This document shows positions 34,748 through 46,775 of a stretch of DNA of 64,000 nt, piece by piece. Below the pieces are notes generated by a model, which did no database searches, was not told the origin of the DNA, and saw only the letters and a list, made by a program, of their open reading frames with translations. Every line of letters begins with the position of its first letter. Within the stretch, counting starts at the first letter, position 1. Origin of the DNA: Zantedeschia hybrid cultivar. Lineage: Eukaryota; Streptophyta; Magnoliopsida; Alismatales; Araceae. The position numbers and the translations under genes were made by a program. The stretch covers positions 32,820,001-32,884,000 of the forward strand of contig JARZZO010000016.1 of assembly GCA_030544215.1 (NCBI GenBank). The letters run 5' to 3'.

Positions 34748-35318
34748 ACGCATGACCACGTCTTTGACCGGAACTGGTTTGTACAAACCAGCAGGGTATG
34801 TGACTGTCTCTCCTCTCATTGATGCTTATTGGTTTTGTATCTTCTTTCATCGATGCGCCATGAGAGTGAGTGTCAAATCCACCAAACTTGTGCACATCCC
34901 TGTTAGGAGAGAGAGTATTTGTGAGAACTCATGCTCCAAGAGCATCAAATCTAACCCATTAACTATGGGTACACCCAAATCCAAACGTGGAAACACAACA
35001 TTCCTTGCCCATTTATCTCTAAGTGGTACACTAAAATTCAAAGGTGGATACATCCCCCTCTTTTCTTTTCTTTTCCTTGTATGCTACCGCTCTTTGCAAT
35101 ATAATAGACTTTTCAGTCCACAATATTTCTTTCTACTTTGTTGTTGTAAGGTTTCAATCTAGTTATTTGGGCAGTCACTTCCCTTGTGACGTTTGTTAGT
35201 ATGGGCTCGATTCTCCTACAGAAGGGGGGGGGGGAGAGGGGTCACGAGATTGTTCAACACGTACCACGTCCCCTCCTTATAGTGTTTTTCAGAACCAGTG
35301 AGTGACGCTAGACAGATC
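34748..35318. other. Unassigned stretch
   Basis: No gene can be supported, although a 136-codon plus-strand frame runs at 34752-35162. It contains a run of twelve G at 35225-35236. The last five bases, AGATC (35314-35318), are the left target duplication of the Copia solo LTR that follows. Confidence 0.4.
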
Positions 35319-35470
35319 TGTTGGGTTCACTGTGTCAGATCTGAGAAAAACATAGCGGATAGAAAAGTCAGATTCGCGCCGTATCGGGAATTAAAATCGG
35401 ATTTTTACTTGTCACGGATTCGAATCCGTGTCGTTAGGGTCTTTCTGTGCGATGCCGCAAGCCTCGCAGG

Positions 35471-36985
35471 TGTAGGCGCCCGGAACGTTCCCCCTCCCGT
35501 CGTAGCGGCGGCGAGGCTTTGGAATTGGGGGTTCTTCTCCGTTCGTCTTAGCACTGTGGCGATTCAAAATGGGGGTTAGAATTTAAAGTGTGATCGCCAG
35601 GAGCATTACCTTTCGGTCCCTGTGCTCCGCAGGGATGTAGAAGGTGATCGCGCATTTGGTGGGAGCGGGAAATGCTGGCTCCTCCTTCTCTTCCCCGGGC
35701 CGGCCAGAGGAGGAGAGCCCGGTACTCTGCACGCGTGAATGTGGTAAGGATCCCTGAAAAGAAAAGACCAAACAAAGAATAACCCGATTAGAACTGAAAT
35801 GTGCAAAATCTATCCACAAAGCCGTAAAGAACTAGCTAAAATCAGAAGGGAACGCACCGGATGGGTGGTGGGGAGGGAAGGTGACCATATGTTATGGCCA
35901 CCCACCTCCCGTCTTTTTTTTAAACCTCTGTGCGGGGGTAAGAACCACTAGGTCATCTTACGTGCATGCATGCAAATGAAGGGGGGTTGTGTGTGTGAAG
36001 AGTGAAGTGGTATTACTAATGTAATGGAATGAACATGAAAGAATAAAAGAGAGGGGTTAGAAAGGCAAGCCCGTTTCAGAATGCAGCCCGAGCCTTCCCC
36101 TTTGGAGTCTCCTCGAGCTTTTCACCAGAAGGTCCCTCTCTGCCTCAGGAAGAGATCCTTAACCTCCGAAAATCCTCCACCAAAATCCTTCACTCCGAAT
36201 CCTTCACCCGAAGTCCTTAACCCCCTGCTCGAGAGGATGTGGGGGGTTTAAATAGACGAGGAAAAAAGGGGAGAAAACAGGGGTCTAAATCCCCGTAAAT
36301 CACCCTTCAACCAATAGGGAGTGGTCAAGGGTCGGAAGTAGTGGACGCGGCAGTCGCCGGAGTGGGGAATGGTCGGAGTAGTGGGGGACGAGGGCGGCGA
36401 GTAGAGGAGATCGTGGGGAAGACAGAGTCAAGGGGGTGGTTAAGGAGTGGACGGCCAGGTGACATGCCTTCCATTCTTGTGGTGGAAGGTAGCCCGGCTG
36501 GCCTTCGAAGGGAGTGGAAGGCGAGGGGTGGCTGGCCTTCGAAGGGGGTAGAAGGCGGGGGGTGGCCTTCGAAGGCAGTGGAAGGCATAGGGCTGGCCTT
36601 CCACGAAAATGTGAAAAAGGGTGGCCAAAAGGGTGGAAGGCAAGGTGGCTGGCCTTCGAAGGTGGTGGAAGGCGGGGGGTGGCCTTCGAAGGCGGTGGAA
36701 GGCAAGGGGGCTGGCCTTCCACGAAAATGTGAAAAAGGGTGGCCAAAAGGGTGGAAGGCAAGGTGGCTGGCCTTCGAAGGTGGTGGAAGGCGGGGGGTGG
36801 CCTTCGAAGGCAGTGGAAGGCGGACTGGCTGGCCTTCCACGAAAAAGGTGGCTAGAGTCGGGATTTGGTTAATGGGCCTAGTTGGTAGTGGGCTGAGATG
36901 GCTGAGATGAGGGGATTTTGGTGATGAAGGGCTAATGATGGATTGGGTTCATGACCAAAAGGGTGGTCCAAAATCGGTGTCTACA
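35471..36985 (-). mobile_element. Gypsy-type solo LTR (1515 bp) with perfect target duplication
   Basis: It runs from TGTAGGCGCC to GGTGTCTACA and is flanked by GCAGG at 35466-35470 and 36986-36990. The host Copia LTR reads continuously once it is removed. It shares a GTGATCGCCA...ATTACCTTT block and the TGTCTACA end with the Tat-like LTRs, so it belongs to a related family. It holds a GC-rich tandem array at about 36490-36845, which creates long but spurious open frames on both strands. Confidence 0.92.
36490..36845. repeat. 118-bp tandem repeat of TTCGAA-centred subunits
   Basis: CCACGAAAATGTG recurs at about 36601 and 36719, and its variant CCACGAAAAAGG at about 36837, giving a 118-bp period. 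Within each period TGGCCTTCGAAGG...GTGGAAGGC recurs every 30-40 bp. The word CCTTCGAAGG is a perfect palindrome and GGCCTTCCAC/GTGGAAGGC are inverted partners. The array is part of the solo LTR. Confidence 0.85.
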
Positions 36986-38386
36986 GCAGGTGCCCGGCCT
37001 CTAGCGGTATCCACGCAGTCTTCCTCTCGATGGATCGTCCTCGTTTCCTCGCTCGGTGCAGCATCTGTAGATCATGTCTGGCTGTGCGTGATCCTCCCCG
37101 ACATACAGATTCAGAATTCCTGTTAGACGGGAAGCAGAGCAGGCGAGAGTCAGAGCTGAACCTCCTCGGGGGGGGGGGGCTCTGAGGGGGCACCCAAGAG
37201 AGAGAGAGGGTGGAGAGAGAGGGGGGGCAGCGGCTAGGTCAGAGTTGTTGGCCCCTGATCTAGCAGAGGTACTTTTATAATAAGTGGTTTTATGATTTTT
37301 CAGAAAAACGCACACTTATCATAAAACCCATAATTATCCATCGACTTGAAAACCTTTTGTGTGTGACTCTTTAGGCCCAAATGTCAGTCCAGTTAATGGC
37401 CCATTAAGTCTAGTAACTATTTACTGACTCACTTAATTAATTAATGTCCTTATATTAATTAATCAGCCAAATTTAATGTCCCACAATAAATTCGGATGGG
37501 CTTCCAATCGCATTGGGTGCCGAGCAACACCATGTGATCCCGAAAGGCTTTGGGGTTTCCACAACCCACTATTGGAACCTTTCCGTCATCAATTACCGCG
37601 TAGATATAATCCTTCATCCATGCAATGTTCTCGAATCAACCTAGGGTATGGTTTACTGTTAAACCCTAACCGGTCAATTCACTTGAATCAGATGTCGCTA
37701 ATCTACATCATATAACTCCTTATATGATATAGAGTCTGCCCTGGCCAGGGATTTAAGTGCATCGTTCTTGAAACATTCTTTCTCCTATTACCGAGAGTGG
37801 ATGATCATGTATTGACTACACAATTACCTTCAAGGGCATCTCCCTGAACTTGATCACTTGACTTATTGATAACCTATGATTTTCGTTAGTCAAGGTCAAA
37901 GCTCAGAGACCTACCAATAAGGTATCATTGATTTCTCAGGTCCAAAGACCATCCACACAACTGTGACAAAAGAATCAAGCTGATTAACAGTTAGGTAGCT
38001 ACCATCCAACGATTTATGGTTGGATCAGTTCAGTGAAATCATTTACCAATGAGCACATATAGGTTCAGCATAGTGTCTCCACAGAAGTGACTTATAGGAT
38101 CAATCACCATCATCATATGAACTAAAGAAACCTGTACTAGTCTATACTGATGTTTGATGTCCTTCTCAAACATCCTCCGACTATGAACAATTAAGAACAT
38201 GTGTTTATAAGTCTTCAGTCCCAAAATTATGATCTCATCATAATCCGAAGACCTTCGCACATGTCCATGGACTTCATCGTGAGACGACAATCAATATCAG
38301 ATTATATACACAATGAAATTAGGCCATTTTATTAATAACTGAATAATACAAAGTTGGTTTGTAGGCCACCTAATACTAACAGGATC

Positions 38387-39249
38387 ACACACATTGCCTC
38401 CAGCCTCTTGGCCTATGAAGGGGCAATTCGGTCCTCGTCTTGTTCTGTTGGCTATCAGTTTTCCATTCTGTCGTCAGGAGTCATTGTTAGTATGGAGAAT
38501 CCCTTCTGTCTTTTTCAAATCTCCCTTGGTCACCGACTTGGACCTCCATTGGGGAGGGGTAGACCTTCTTCTTTAAAAGGGGAGGGCTTTTTTAATCCCA
38601 GTTTCATAGTCCATCTAGGGTCGAGATCCGACCACAATGAACGATCTTTTCTTTCTCTTTCTCTCCCTTTTTTTTGCTTGTACTTGTACATGAAGAGTGA
38701 AGATTTATATATGAAAGACCGAGCATGCTAAGTCCTTGTCAGAGGTCTTAGGTTGTATTTGTATTGTAAGTTTTGTTTTGTATCTGAGGGTGGGGAGCCC
38801 CTTTCCTACGAGGTGAAGCTCGGTAGGGAGAAGATCCGAATGAGTTTAGTCTCATCTAAGGGTGGGGAGTCCCTTCTCTGTAAGGCGAGGCGAGGCAGGG
38901 AGACGATCTGAACGTGTTTAGTCCCATATGAGGGTGAGGATCCCCTTCACTACGAGGCGAGACTTGACAGGAGGAGCATCCGAATGAGTTTAATCCCATC
39001 TAAGGGTGGGGAGCCCCTTCCTTACGAGGCGAGGCTTGGCAGGGGGAAGATCAAAATGAGTTTAGTCCCATCTGAAGGTGTGGAGCCCCTTCCCTGTGGC
39101 GTGAAGCTCGGCAGGGGGATGATTTGTTGATTCCAATCGACATCCTGCTTTGTGTCGGTCAGAATCGCCTTATACCTGTGTTGTTGGAGCGCTTATTAGA
39201 AAACAAAGACAACTTTGTACCATTTGTTAAAGGGAGTAAACAATTTTGT
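38387..39249 (-). other. 3' region of the older Gypsy element
   Basis: It lies downstream of integrase on the minus strand. It holds the 72-bp tandem repeat (38782-39135) and otherwise no recognisable gene. The plus-strand frame at 38354-38731 starts in the adjacent LTR and shows no domain. It may contain the 3' LTR start, but no second copy is in the window. Confidence 0.45.
38782..39135. repeat. 72-bp tandem repeat, about five copies
   Basis: Copies begin at about 38782, 38854, 38926, 38998 and 39070, each starting close to ATCTGAGGGTGGGGAGCCCC, followed by TACGAGGCGAGGCTCGGCAGG and ending GAATGAGTTTAGTCCC. The spacing is constant at 72 bp with several changes between copies. It lies in the 3' region of the older Gypsy element. 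Confidence 0.9.
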
Positions 39250-39507
39250 TATAATGTTTAAAAGTAGCTATTGATAAAAGGGGTGCAGGTATTTGTGTTC
39301 CATTTGTTGTTGATCAGTCTTCTATCCATCATCCGAACAAGACGATACGCTCCGTTGTCGTAGCTTTTGATGATCCTGTATGGACATTCCTAGATGGGGC
39401 CTAACTTATGCCTGCTTCGCATGGTCGTAGGCGTACATGCTCCGTAGGACAAGGCCCCCTAGATGGAAGCTTCTTAGTCATACTTTCCTATTATAGAGCC
39501 GAGCCAC
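39250..39507 (-). pseudogene. Integrase tail of the older Gypsy element (after the LARD insertion)
   Basis: On the minus strand, ARLYNRKV followed by LRSFHLGGLVLRS continues the integrase C-terminal part that stops at 47074. In working Tat elements the same pattern is ARYYNRRVK...FRVGDLVLR. The last five bases GCCAC (39503-39507) are the LARD's target duplication. Confidence 0.8.
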
Positions 39508-41238
39508 TGATGTGCACATGATGCATGTCGTTAAACGCTTACGGCAACCAACGTCAAAATTATTGGGACTCACAATTGATTTGAAAATAGTTAAGTGATG
39601 AGAATCGGGTTGATCCACAGAAGTTGATTTTTTATTTTGACTAAAAATCTTTAGAGAATAGAAAAAGGATTAAACTCAAACTAGAAAACTTGTGACTAAT
39701 TGATTAATCTACTCTAAGCAATTTTGATCTAAACCTAAAATGAGAAAACTAATTTAAAATTAACTACATACACAACTTAAATAAAACTACCTAACACATA
39801 CTAAAATTATATTTATAATGGAACTAAATGATTAGTACAATCTATCACAAGCATACAAAGCTAACTACAAAATTTTGTTCTAGGATGGTTATAAAAGAGA
39901 GTGACCACACATAGAGAAGAGGCAAGAGAAGTTAACCAAAGATTAAAATAACAATTCTATTCTATTAACATAAATAGAACATAGTTCTACAAAATAAATA
40001 AATTACATACAATGAATTAAAACTAAATAATTGGAAAGGTAGATTTAACAAACTATAGAAAATAGAAGAAAGACAAAGGGGTGCAGCATGCTCTGGCTCA
40101 GTGCGCCGGTAAGAAGCAGAGCGACAGTAGGCAGGTGACTTCAAAGTGCTCGACACAATGGATCCGCGTTAGCAAGGCAATAGCAGCTGAGAGAGGAGGG
40201 GCCGGCATAGTGGATCGGGTCACATGGAGGGACTGGCTCGAGCATAGCGGGGGCATACAAGCACCGCAGCCGAGGGGCGAGAAGGCTGGCACGGCGATGT
40301 GTACTGTGTGGTGGCTACTAAAGGGGCTGCCGCGTGGCACAGAAGGGCACGAGCAACGGTTCCCACCGTGCGGGCTGCTCGCTGGGCTGCCACGTGGTAG
40401 TGTGCCAGTCAGCGCGTAGAGAGAGAGAGCGGGAAAGGAAGAGAGAGGAGAGATAACATGGAGATAAAGAGAGAGAGAGCGGAGGGAGAGAGAGAAGAGA
40501 AATAGAGAGTGGGAGTGGGTACAAAGGAAAGAGAACATGGAGAGAGAGAGAGAGCAGAGGAAGAGAGAGAAGAAGAAGAGTAGAGTACAGAGAGGAAGAA
40601 GGAGTAGGAGGGAAGATAGAGAGAACCGAGAGAGAGAGTAAGAGAGAGGAAGAAGAAGACGAAAAGAGGGGAGAGAAGGGTTTAGGTAGGAGGAGAGAAG
40701 AGCCTTTTAAAATAGGGAGAGAGATTTTTAAAATGGGAGGAGAGAGAGAAAAAGGAAAGAGAGGGATGGGGAGCGGCGGCTTCTCCTTTGGTTCCTTGGA
40801 GAAGGGGTTAGGGTAACCCTCTTTTACATCATTAAATGTCCCTTTTGCCCTTGCTTTATCCTTCTTGTAAAAATAATGGAAGTTTTTGCTAGGATTTCTA
40901 CTCAAGTCCTTCCCACAAGTGTCACATGATTTAGCCAACTGTGCCACGTACTCTTTATGTCATATCTACATAAAATAAATTTAAATTATATTTCTATAGT
41001 AGACAAAATAACAATTATGCCCAAATAAAATTATTAAATGTCTCGGCTTTGCCGAAAAACCACATGCATTACACCTAGTTTTTCACATGAAATGACGACA
41101 TTTTTAACTTGGAATTGAACAAAATTATTGTCGTTGGAAAGAACAAAATTATCTATCATTCCATGCAACTTTACACATAAAATCATGAGTATAATATACA
41201 ATATTAATCAATTAATACCAAAAAATGTATAATAATCA
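39508..41238 (-). mobile_element. LARD 3' LTR (1731 bp)
   Basis: Starts TGATGTGCACATG and ends ATAATAATCA. It contains a GA-rich microsatellite (about 40425-40680) and a tRNA-like segment on the minus strand (40892-40946). Next to its inner end, CACCCCCAACTT (41239-41250) is the reverse of the polypurine tract. Confidence 0.88.
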
Positions 41239-41250
41239 CACCCCCAACTT
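41239..41250 (-). other. LARD polypurine tract
   Basis: Reads AAGTTGGGGGTG on the minus strand directly before the 3' LTR, the usual plus-strand primer of LTR elements. Confidence 0.8.
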
Positions 41251-42400
41251 AATCATTACTAGTCCCTTAGCAATGCAAATAATGAAAAAACTAGAACTAC
41301 AATGAATTATCAAGCTTCATTTAAGGTTATCTGTCACAAATAATTAAATAGTAGTAAGTTACTTAAGCTAAAGTTTTCATTTCCCCCACTATACTTGGAG
41401 TCACGACAAGTGACTGTGTATGAAAGTTAACATGCTTAGAGTTCATTACCACCATTTCCAATATATCCTCGCCTTTATTGACCCTTAGGGCAAAACTACT
41501 TGGGGAAGAGAAGAGAAAAAGAGGTCTCCTGATCAATCATATTGTAAGGATCATTTTTCAGTTCTCGTACCAACTCAACACTTTTTAGGACTTGGTGTCT
41601 TATCTTTAGTATGAAGGACCTTTTATTTAGTGCGGCTTTTTCATTTAATTGTACTCTTTGCCTTTGAGAGTGCGTTCTTTTTGCCACTCTCTTTAATTTG
41701 CCTGAGGGGAGATACGTACCTTTTACCACATGCCTTCCTTTGGCTATGTCAAGCATTTTTAGTATATGACATCTTGTTTACATACTTATAATTGTCTCTT
41801 TTTAAATGATCGTCTCCTTAGAGTATTGAGTAGGTTAGTCCCCTATTACGAATCCCAACCTTCCTTTCATTTAGTCTAAAGATAAAAACAGAACTGGTAG
41901 TCCTACCGTTTAACTCTAGTAATTTTACACTTTCAAGGTCTTCCACTCATCTTAAGTTACCGTTTGTGTGTGAAAATTATCCCTATCGTAACTCATTGCG
42001 GATGGGGATATTCTAAACTTTTAAGGCTTTATCCGACTAACTAACACAAAACTAATTTTTTAAAGATTCCCTTAATGAAGCATGATTTCATAAAAGCTTA
42101 AGTGGGGTGCGAATTTTTTTTTTTGAGATTTTTGACCATTTTTATCTGTGAAAAACATAAGCTTTCTTCAAAAGATTTTACAATCATGCACAATGGTTGC
42201 TCCCCCTAACTTAAATAACATTGTCCTCAATGGCATAACAAATATGAAGAAATTATAGCCAAAAGGAGTTAAGGAAGGACAAATACAACCTAAGGCATCA
42301 AGGATTTTCATCCATTTTATGCCCAAGACAACTACCACCCGAATTATTAAACCTATAAAGAAAACAAAAAAAGATAACTTACTAAATTAACTTAACAACA
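41251..42400. other. LARD interior, no gene seen
   Basis: This AT-rich part downstream (on the minus strand) of the LARD coding region has a short frame at 41496-41756 without recognisable motifs. It includes words such as CTTTAATTTGCCTGAGGGG and a T-rich run near 42117-42124. Confidence 0.45.
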
Positions 42401-44480
42401 TTGGATTGCCTCCCAATAAGCGTTAAGTTTTACGTCTTTAGCCAGACGCAATGTGCACACTATCTAATGCCTGCTGGCACAAATTTCAGTATATGCATTT
42501 TGAAGTTTGTTGGTTGGAGTGGGCCCAGCATTGTATGCACCTCATGGGCCGGAGAGTCAACTTTGAGGTCCAAAATAGCAGAACCTTTCAACATGGTAAA
42601 ATAAAAATTGACTTCTCTTGAATCAGGGACCATATCAACCATATAACTTATTTCCTTTCTTGGCAAGGATTTCTTGAGATTGGAAATGTAAATTTGAAAA
42701 TTTTGTTCCCCGCATGAATTATTCTTGGCTCCAGATTGACACTTGATGTAGACATTAGTAGAAGACAAGACTGGATGACTACATATGATAATATTTTGGT
42801 TAAGGTTTTGGGAAGACTCCATGTCAAGAATTAAGAAATCAGTATGCGAGGGACAAGTGTCTACCCTCACCAAAACATTTTGGATTGGCCCATGCAGTAT
42901 TTTGATAGATTGATTAGTAGGCTACAAGATAACTATCATGAGCTTCAACTGCCTTTGCATCATCCTCCCTAACCAAGCATTCTCCTTCATATAGGTATGA
43001 TCCATTCATGTGGATAGTAAAGGTTTGAACTCAAGCTGTAGAGAAGATTCATGAGAGGACAGTGTTGGTTCAGATTGTAAGGTGAATAGGGGAGCAATTC
43101 TAACCCCAGGATTGAGAGCATGAGAAGAATCATGTAGTGCACCAATTTCCTCTGTAGGAAAGAAAAAATTCTCAAGATCTAAATTAGCAGGGGTATCTAC
43201 TTTCTTTATGGGAAACAGAAAGTGTTCAAAGTCTGAATCAATATCATGAAAATCACTCACTTTTCCTTCTCCTTTATTCTTTAAACTCTCCTTAGGAGAG
43301 GGTGTGATCGTAGATTCACCTTGCTGGTCAATCTCAGGGTTCTCCGTATTCTCTCTTTCTTTCTAATATAACTCTTCAAGATTATCCACTTTCTCTATTG
43401 AGAAGAAAAAATATTCAAGGTTCCAACTAGCATATGTATTTACTTTCATTGTGGAGAACATAAAGTGCTCAAAATCTGAATTAACATCTAAAAGATCGCT
43501 CACTTCCCTTTCTCTTTTTCTATCATTTAGGCTCTCCTCAGGACAGATAGGTGTAATCGTGGATGGATCTTGCTCACTAGTCTCAGGATTCTCCATGGAT
43601 TGATTCATGCCAACATTCCCTATTTTCACCTGATACAACTCCTCAAGACTCTCTCTGATTTCAAGATCAGGCCTGATGTGGGCACTTTCAGGCTGAGAGA
43701 TCTCGAGTTGAATTTGTGAATTAAATTGTTAGTCAAAATCAGGTGATAGATCTTCTAGATTTTTAATGGGCTTGTGAGGCAATTGACCTAAATCCATCCT
43801 CAAACTAGTTTCAGTTAAACAGTCTACTGGGGCCTGCATTCTACCAATGATTTATTGTTGGGCCAAGACCATTTGTTCAAGTTGCATGAATTGATCCTCT
43901 TGGGGATGTGGATAACTGTGTTGATAATCAGATTATGAAGAGTAAGAATATGTGGAGTAACATGATTGGAAGCAAGGTGGAGAAGATCTTGTGGGCAATG
44001 GACAATTAGAGTGTCTTTGATTGTGGGCCAAATCATGAGAGTAGACTTAGAATTGGGCCCAATCTAAGAAGTCTTGGATAGTTAGACTTGGAGATTGGTC
44101 CTGCCGATAGTCCCAAGGGGAACTGGGTTGGTCTCCCCACCCTGAATCATAAGTATTGGGAACTAAGTTGTAGTTGGGTGTGGAGGACTCCTGAATAATT
44201 TAGGCTTGACAAGGTGAAAATTGGAGAACATGTGGGCTATGATAATGGTCCTAGTTGGCCCAGATAGGGCATCTCTCCTGATAGGTATAGAATTGTGTAT
44301 GAGATGAGGAAGGTTTTGGGCCCAAGGCTAGAAATTGATCAATCTTGTGGGACAGAATGTCCAGCTTATCTAATCTGTGAGCCAAATTCATATGAGGTGG
44401 TGGAGGGAAATGTGTGAAGGTATTAAGAATGGGCTAAGAAATTGGTTCATTTGGGTCCACTCCATGTTGATTTTTTTTTT
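42401..44480 (-). pseudogene. LARD internal coding region of unknown function
   Basis: Minus-strand pieces are 42460-42873, 43006-43260, 43363-43638 and further upstream to about 44480 (LDKLDILSHKIDQFLALG near 44340). They line up as one interrupted protein without a known domain. Two consecutive segments are duplicates, about 250 bp apart. VNSDFEHFMFS...FFFSIEKVD resembles IDSDFEHFLFP...FFFPTEE, and each is preceded by ENPE...STITP. Past 42460 the minus strand reads LTLIGRQSNV, like the tail often found in large retrotransposon derivatives. It is neither RT nor integrase. It may be a gag remnant or a protein specific to this family. Confidence 0.5.
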
Positions 44481-45350
44481 AATATTTTTTTTTAATGCAA
44501 ACTGGTTAGCGCACAATTAATCCTAAGACTCCTATAGTTATAATCTAAATGAGGAATTTCTCACAAAGTAACCTAGGTCTAACCTAAGTCCGCCCTCACA
44601 ATTGTTAAAACCAATCAAGTAAGAGGTGGGTTAGTGGGAGGCTCCCCCTACTTTCGTAGGAACCTAATTGAATAACCACCGACCCACTTAGGCATTTGTC
44701 ATTTGACCTCTAGCCTTAGACACTGATCTCCAAAAGGGATACTGGCTTAAAGCTAGACCCAAATCTCATTGTGAACCCTAGACTTAATTCCTACTCAATT
44801 TTAATGGCTTGGCTTAGTGAAAGAGTGAGGATGATTGTTTTTGGGCCAAAGAAGGGTGATAAAATCTCCACCTTATTTTGTTAATGGACTTGCCTTTAAT
44901 ATATTCTCAAGGAAGTGCACAATCAATTCAAACAAGGGGTTCTATGCAACTATGAAAATGCATGAACATGGTTTTAAGGAAGGTTAGAGATCTCACCTTA
45001 TCCTCCGCAATCTTCAACAAAAAGGAAACTATACAAGAAAGAAAACTTGCTAAACATACAACCTAAATGATGCATGACATAAATATAGATAATTTCTAAT
45101 TTTGAGATGAAGATTTTTATTTTTGGATTCTTTATGATTTTTTTTAAATTAATGGAAAGCTAACTATGTTAGGAAACTAATGAAATTAAAAAGAAAGGCA
45201 AGTTGGAACAAACTCACCAGGGGGAAGATTTTTATTTTTTTATTTTTTTTTCAATTTTCACATTTTTTTATGTACCTACGAAATAAAAAGAAAAATGTTA
45301 ACATGAATATATACAACGAATCCAAAATTATATAAACTAAAAATCTAATT
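44481..45350 (-). other. LARD 5' leader
   Basis: Region between the primer site and the internal coding region, AT-rich, with T-runs near 44471-44492 and 45231-45252. No gene is supported. Confidence 0.5.
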
Positions 45351-45370
45351 CCCCAATAACGGCACCAAAA
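45351..45370 (-). other. LARD primer-binding site
   Basis: On the minus strand this reads TTTTGGTGCCGTTATTGGGG, two bases from the 5' LTR end. This is a decayed form of the TGGCGCCGTTGCCGGGGA site widespread in plant Gypsy elements. Confidence 0.8.
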
Positions 45371-46313
45371 ATTGATGTACACGCAATGCGCGTCGTTAAA
45401 CGCTCACGGCAACCAACCTCAAAATTACTGGGACTCACAATTAATTTGAAAATAGTTAATTGGTGAGAACCGGATAGATCCACAGATAAATTGATTTTTA
45501 ATTTTCAAAACTTTAGATTTTGACTAAAAATCTTAAGAGATTTGAAAAAGGATTAAACTCAAACTAGAAAACTTGTGACCATTGATTAATCTACTCTAAG
45601 CAATTTAGGTCTAAACCTAAAATGAGAAAACTAATTTAAAATTAACTACGTACACAACTTAAATAAAAGTACCTAACACATATTAATTATATTTAAAATT
45701 GAACAAAATGATTAGCACAATCTATCACAAACATACAAAGCTAACTACAAAATTTGCTTCTAGGAAGATTATAAAAGAGAGTGACCACACATAGAGAAAA
45801 GCCGATAGAAATTAACCAAAGATTAAAATAGCAATGCTATTCTATTAAAACGACTAAAACATAGTTCTACAAAATAAATAAATTACATACAATGAATTAA
45901 AACTAAATAACTGGAAAGGGAGATTTAACAAATTATAGAAAATAGAAGAAAGACAAAGGGGTGCAGCATGCTCTAGCTCAGTGCGCTGGCAGGAAATAGG
46001 CAGCAGGCAGGCGGCATTGGAGAGCTTGATGCAATGGACCGACAGCAGCAAGGCAATAGCAGCTGAGAGAGGAGGGGTCGGCACAGTGGACCGGGGCACA
46101 CGGAAGGACTGGCTCGGGCACCGAGGGGGCACACAAGTGTGGCGGCCGAGGGGCAGGAAGGTTGGCACGGCGATGCGTACCATACAGTGGCTACTAGAGG
46201 GGCTCCCGCATGGCACGACAGGTGTTGCGAGAACGCCCCGCACGGGTACGAGCGATGATGCCCTCTACACGGGGTGCTCATTCGGCTACTGCATGGCAGT
46301 GTGCCGGTTGGCG

Positions 46314-46585
46314 TAAAGAGAGAGAGAGAGGGAAAGGATGAGAGAGAGTAGAGAGAATAGGGAGATAAAGAGCGAGAGAGAGCGAGAGAGAGAGAGAGAG
46401 AAAAGGAAGAGAGAGAAGAAGAAGAGCATAGTACATAGAGGAAGGAGTAGGAGGAAAGAGAGAGAGGGAAAATCGAGAGAGAGAGAGAGAGAAAGAGAGA
46501 GGAAGAAGAAGAAAAGAGTGGAGAGAAGGGTACATGTAGGAGGAGAGAAGAACCTTTAAAATAAGGAGGAGAGAGAGAAAAAGGA
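46314..46585. repeat. (GA)n-rich microsatellite in the LARD 5' LTR
   Basis: Long GAGAGA runs are mixed with GAAGAAGAAG and AGGAGGAG. The equivalent in the 3' LTR lies at about 40425-40680. It produces misleading Arg/Glu-rich and Ser/Leu-rich open frames. Confidence 0.9.
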
Positions 46586-46720
46586 AAGAGAGGAATGGGG
46601 AGCGGTGGCTCCTCCTTTGGTTCATTAGGGAAGAGGTTAGGACAACCCTCTTTTACATCATTAAATGTCCCTTTTGCCCTTGCCTTATCCTTTTTGCAAA
46701 AAGAGTGGGAGTTCTTGCTA

Positions 46721-46775
46721 GGATTTGAACTCAGGTCCTTCCCACAAGTGTCACATGATTTAGCCAACTGTGCCA
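46721..46775 (-). ncRNA. tRNA-like (SINE-head-like) segment in the LARD LTR
   Basis: On the minus strand, TGGCACAGTTGG (46764-46775) fits the RNA polymerase III A box (TRGCNNARYNGG), and GAGTTCAAATCC (46721-46732) is a near match to the B box (GGTTCGANTCC), 31 bp apart. The counterpart in the other LTR (40892-40946) keeps the A box but has a damaged B box. This suggests that a tRNA-derived SINE was incorporated into this LTR family. No SINE tail or target duplication was identified. Confidence 0.45.

Larger units (their letters stand above)
35319..38381 (-). mobile_element. Copia solo LTR, minus strand, split by a Gypsy solo LTR
   Basis: It starts TGTTGGGTTCACTG at 35319 and ends ATACTAACA at 38381, flanked by AGATC (35314-35318) and GGATC (38382-38386), a target duplication with one transition. 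After taking out the 1515-bp insertion and its duplication, about 1543 bp remain, matching the other Copia LTRs. No primer site or internal region is next to it, so it is a solo LTR. Confidence 0.85.

Noticed and set aside
34752..35162. 136-codon plus-strand frame in the unassigned stretch
   Set aside because: There is no recognisable domain, the end is Leu/Phe-rich from T-rich sequence, and no homologous copy was seen. I left it as unassigned DNA.
36300..36910. Overlapping open frames of 150-190 codons on both strands
   Set aside because: They arise from the 118-bp GC-rich repeat in the solo LTR, where stops are rare on both strands. Composition and repetition explain them.
40318..40947. 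Long minus-strand open frame (about 209 codons) in the LARD 3' LTR, and its twin at 45973-46776
   Set aside because: Most of it is Ser/Leu/Pro sequence from the (GA)n microsatellite; the rest overlaps the tRNA-like segment. No protein domain is visible and the two copies differ in frame detail.
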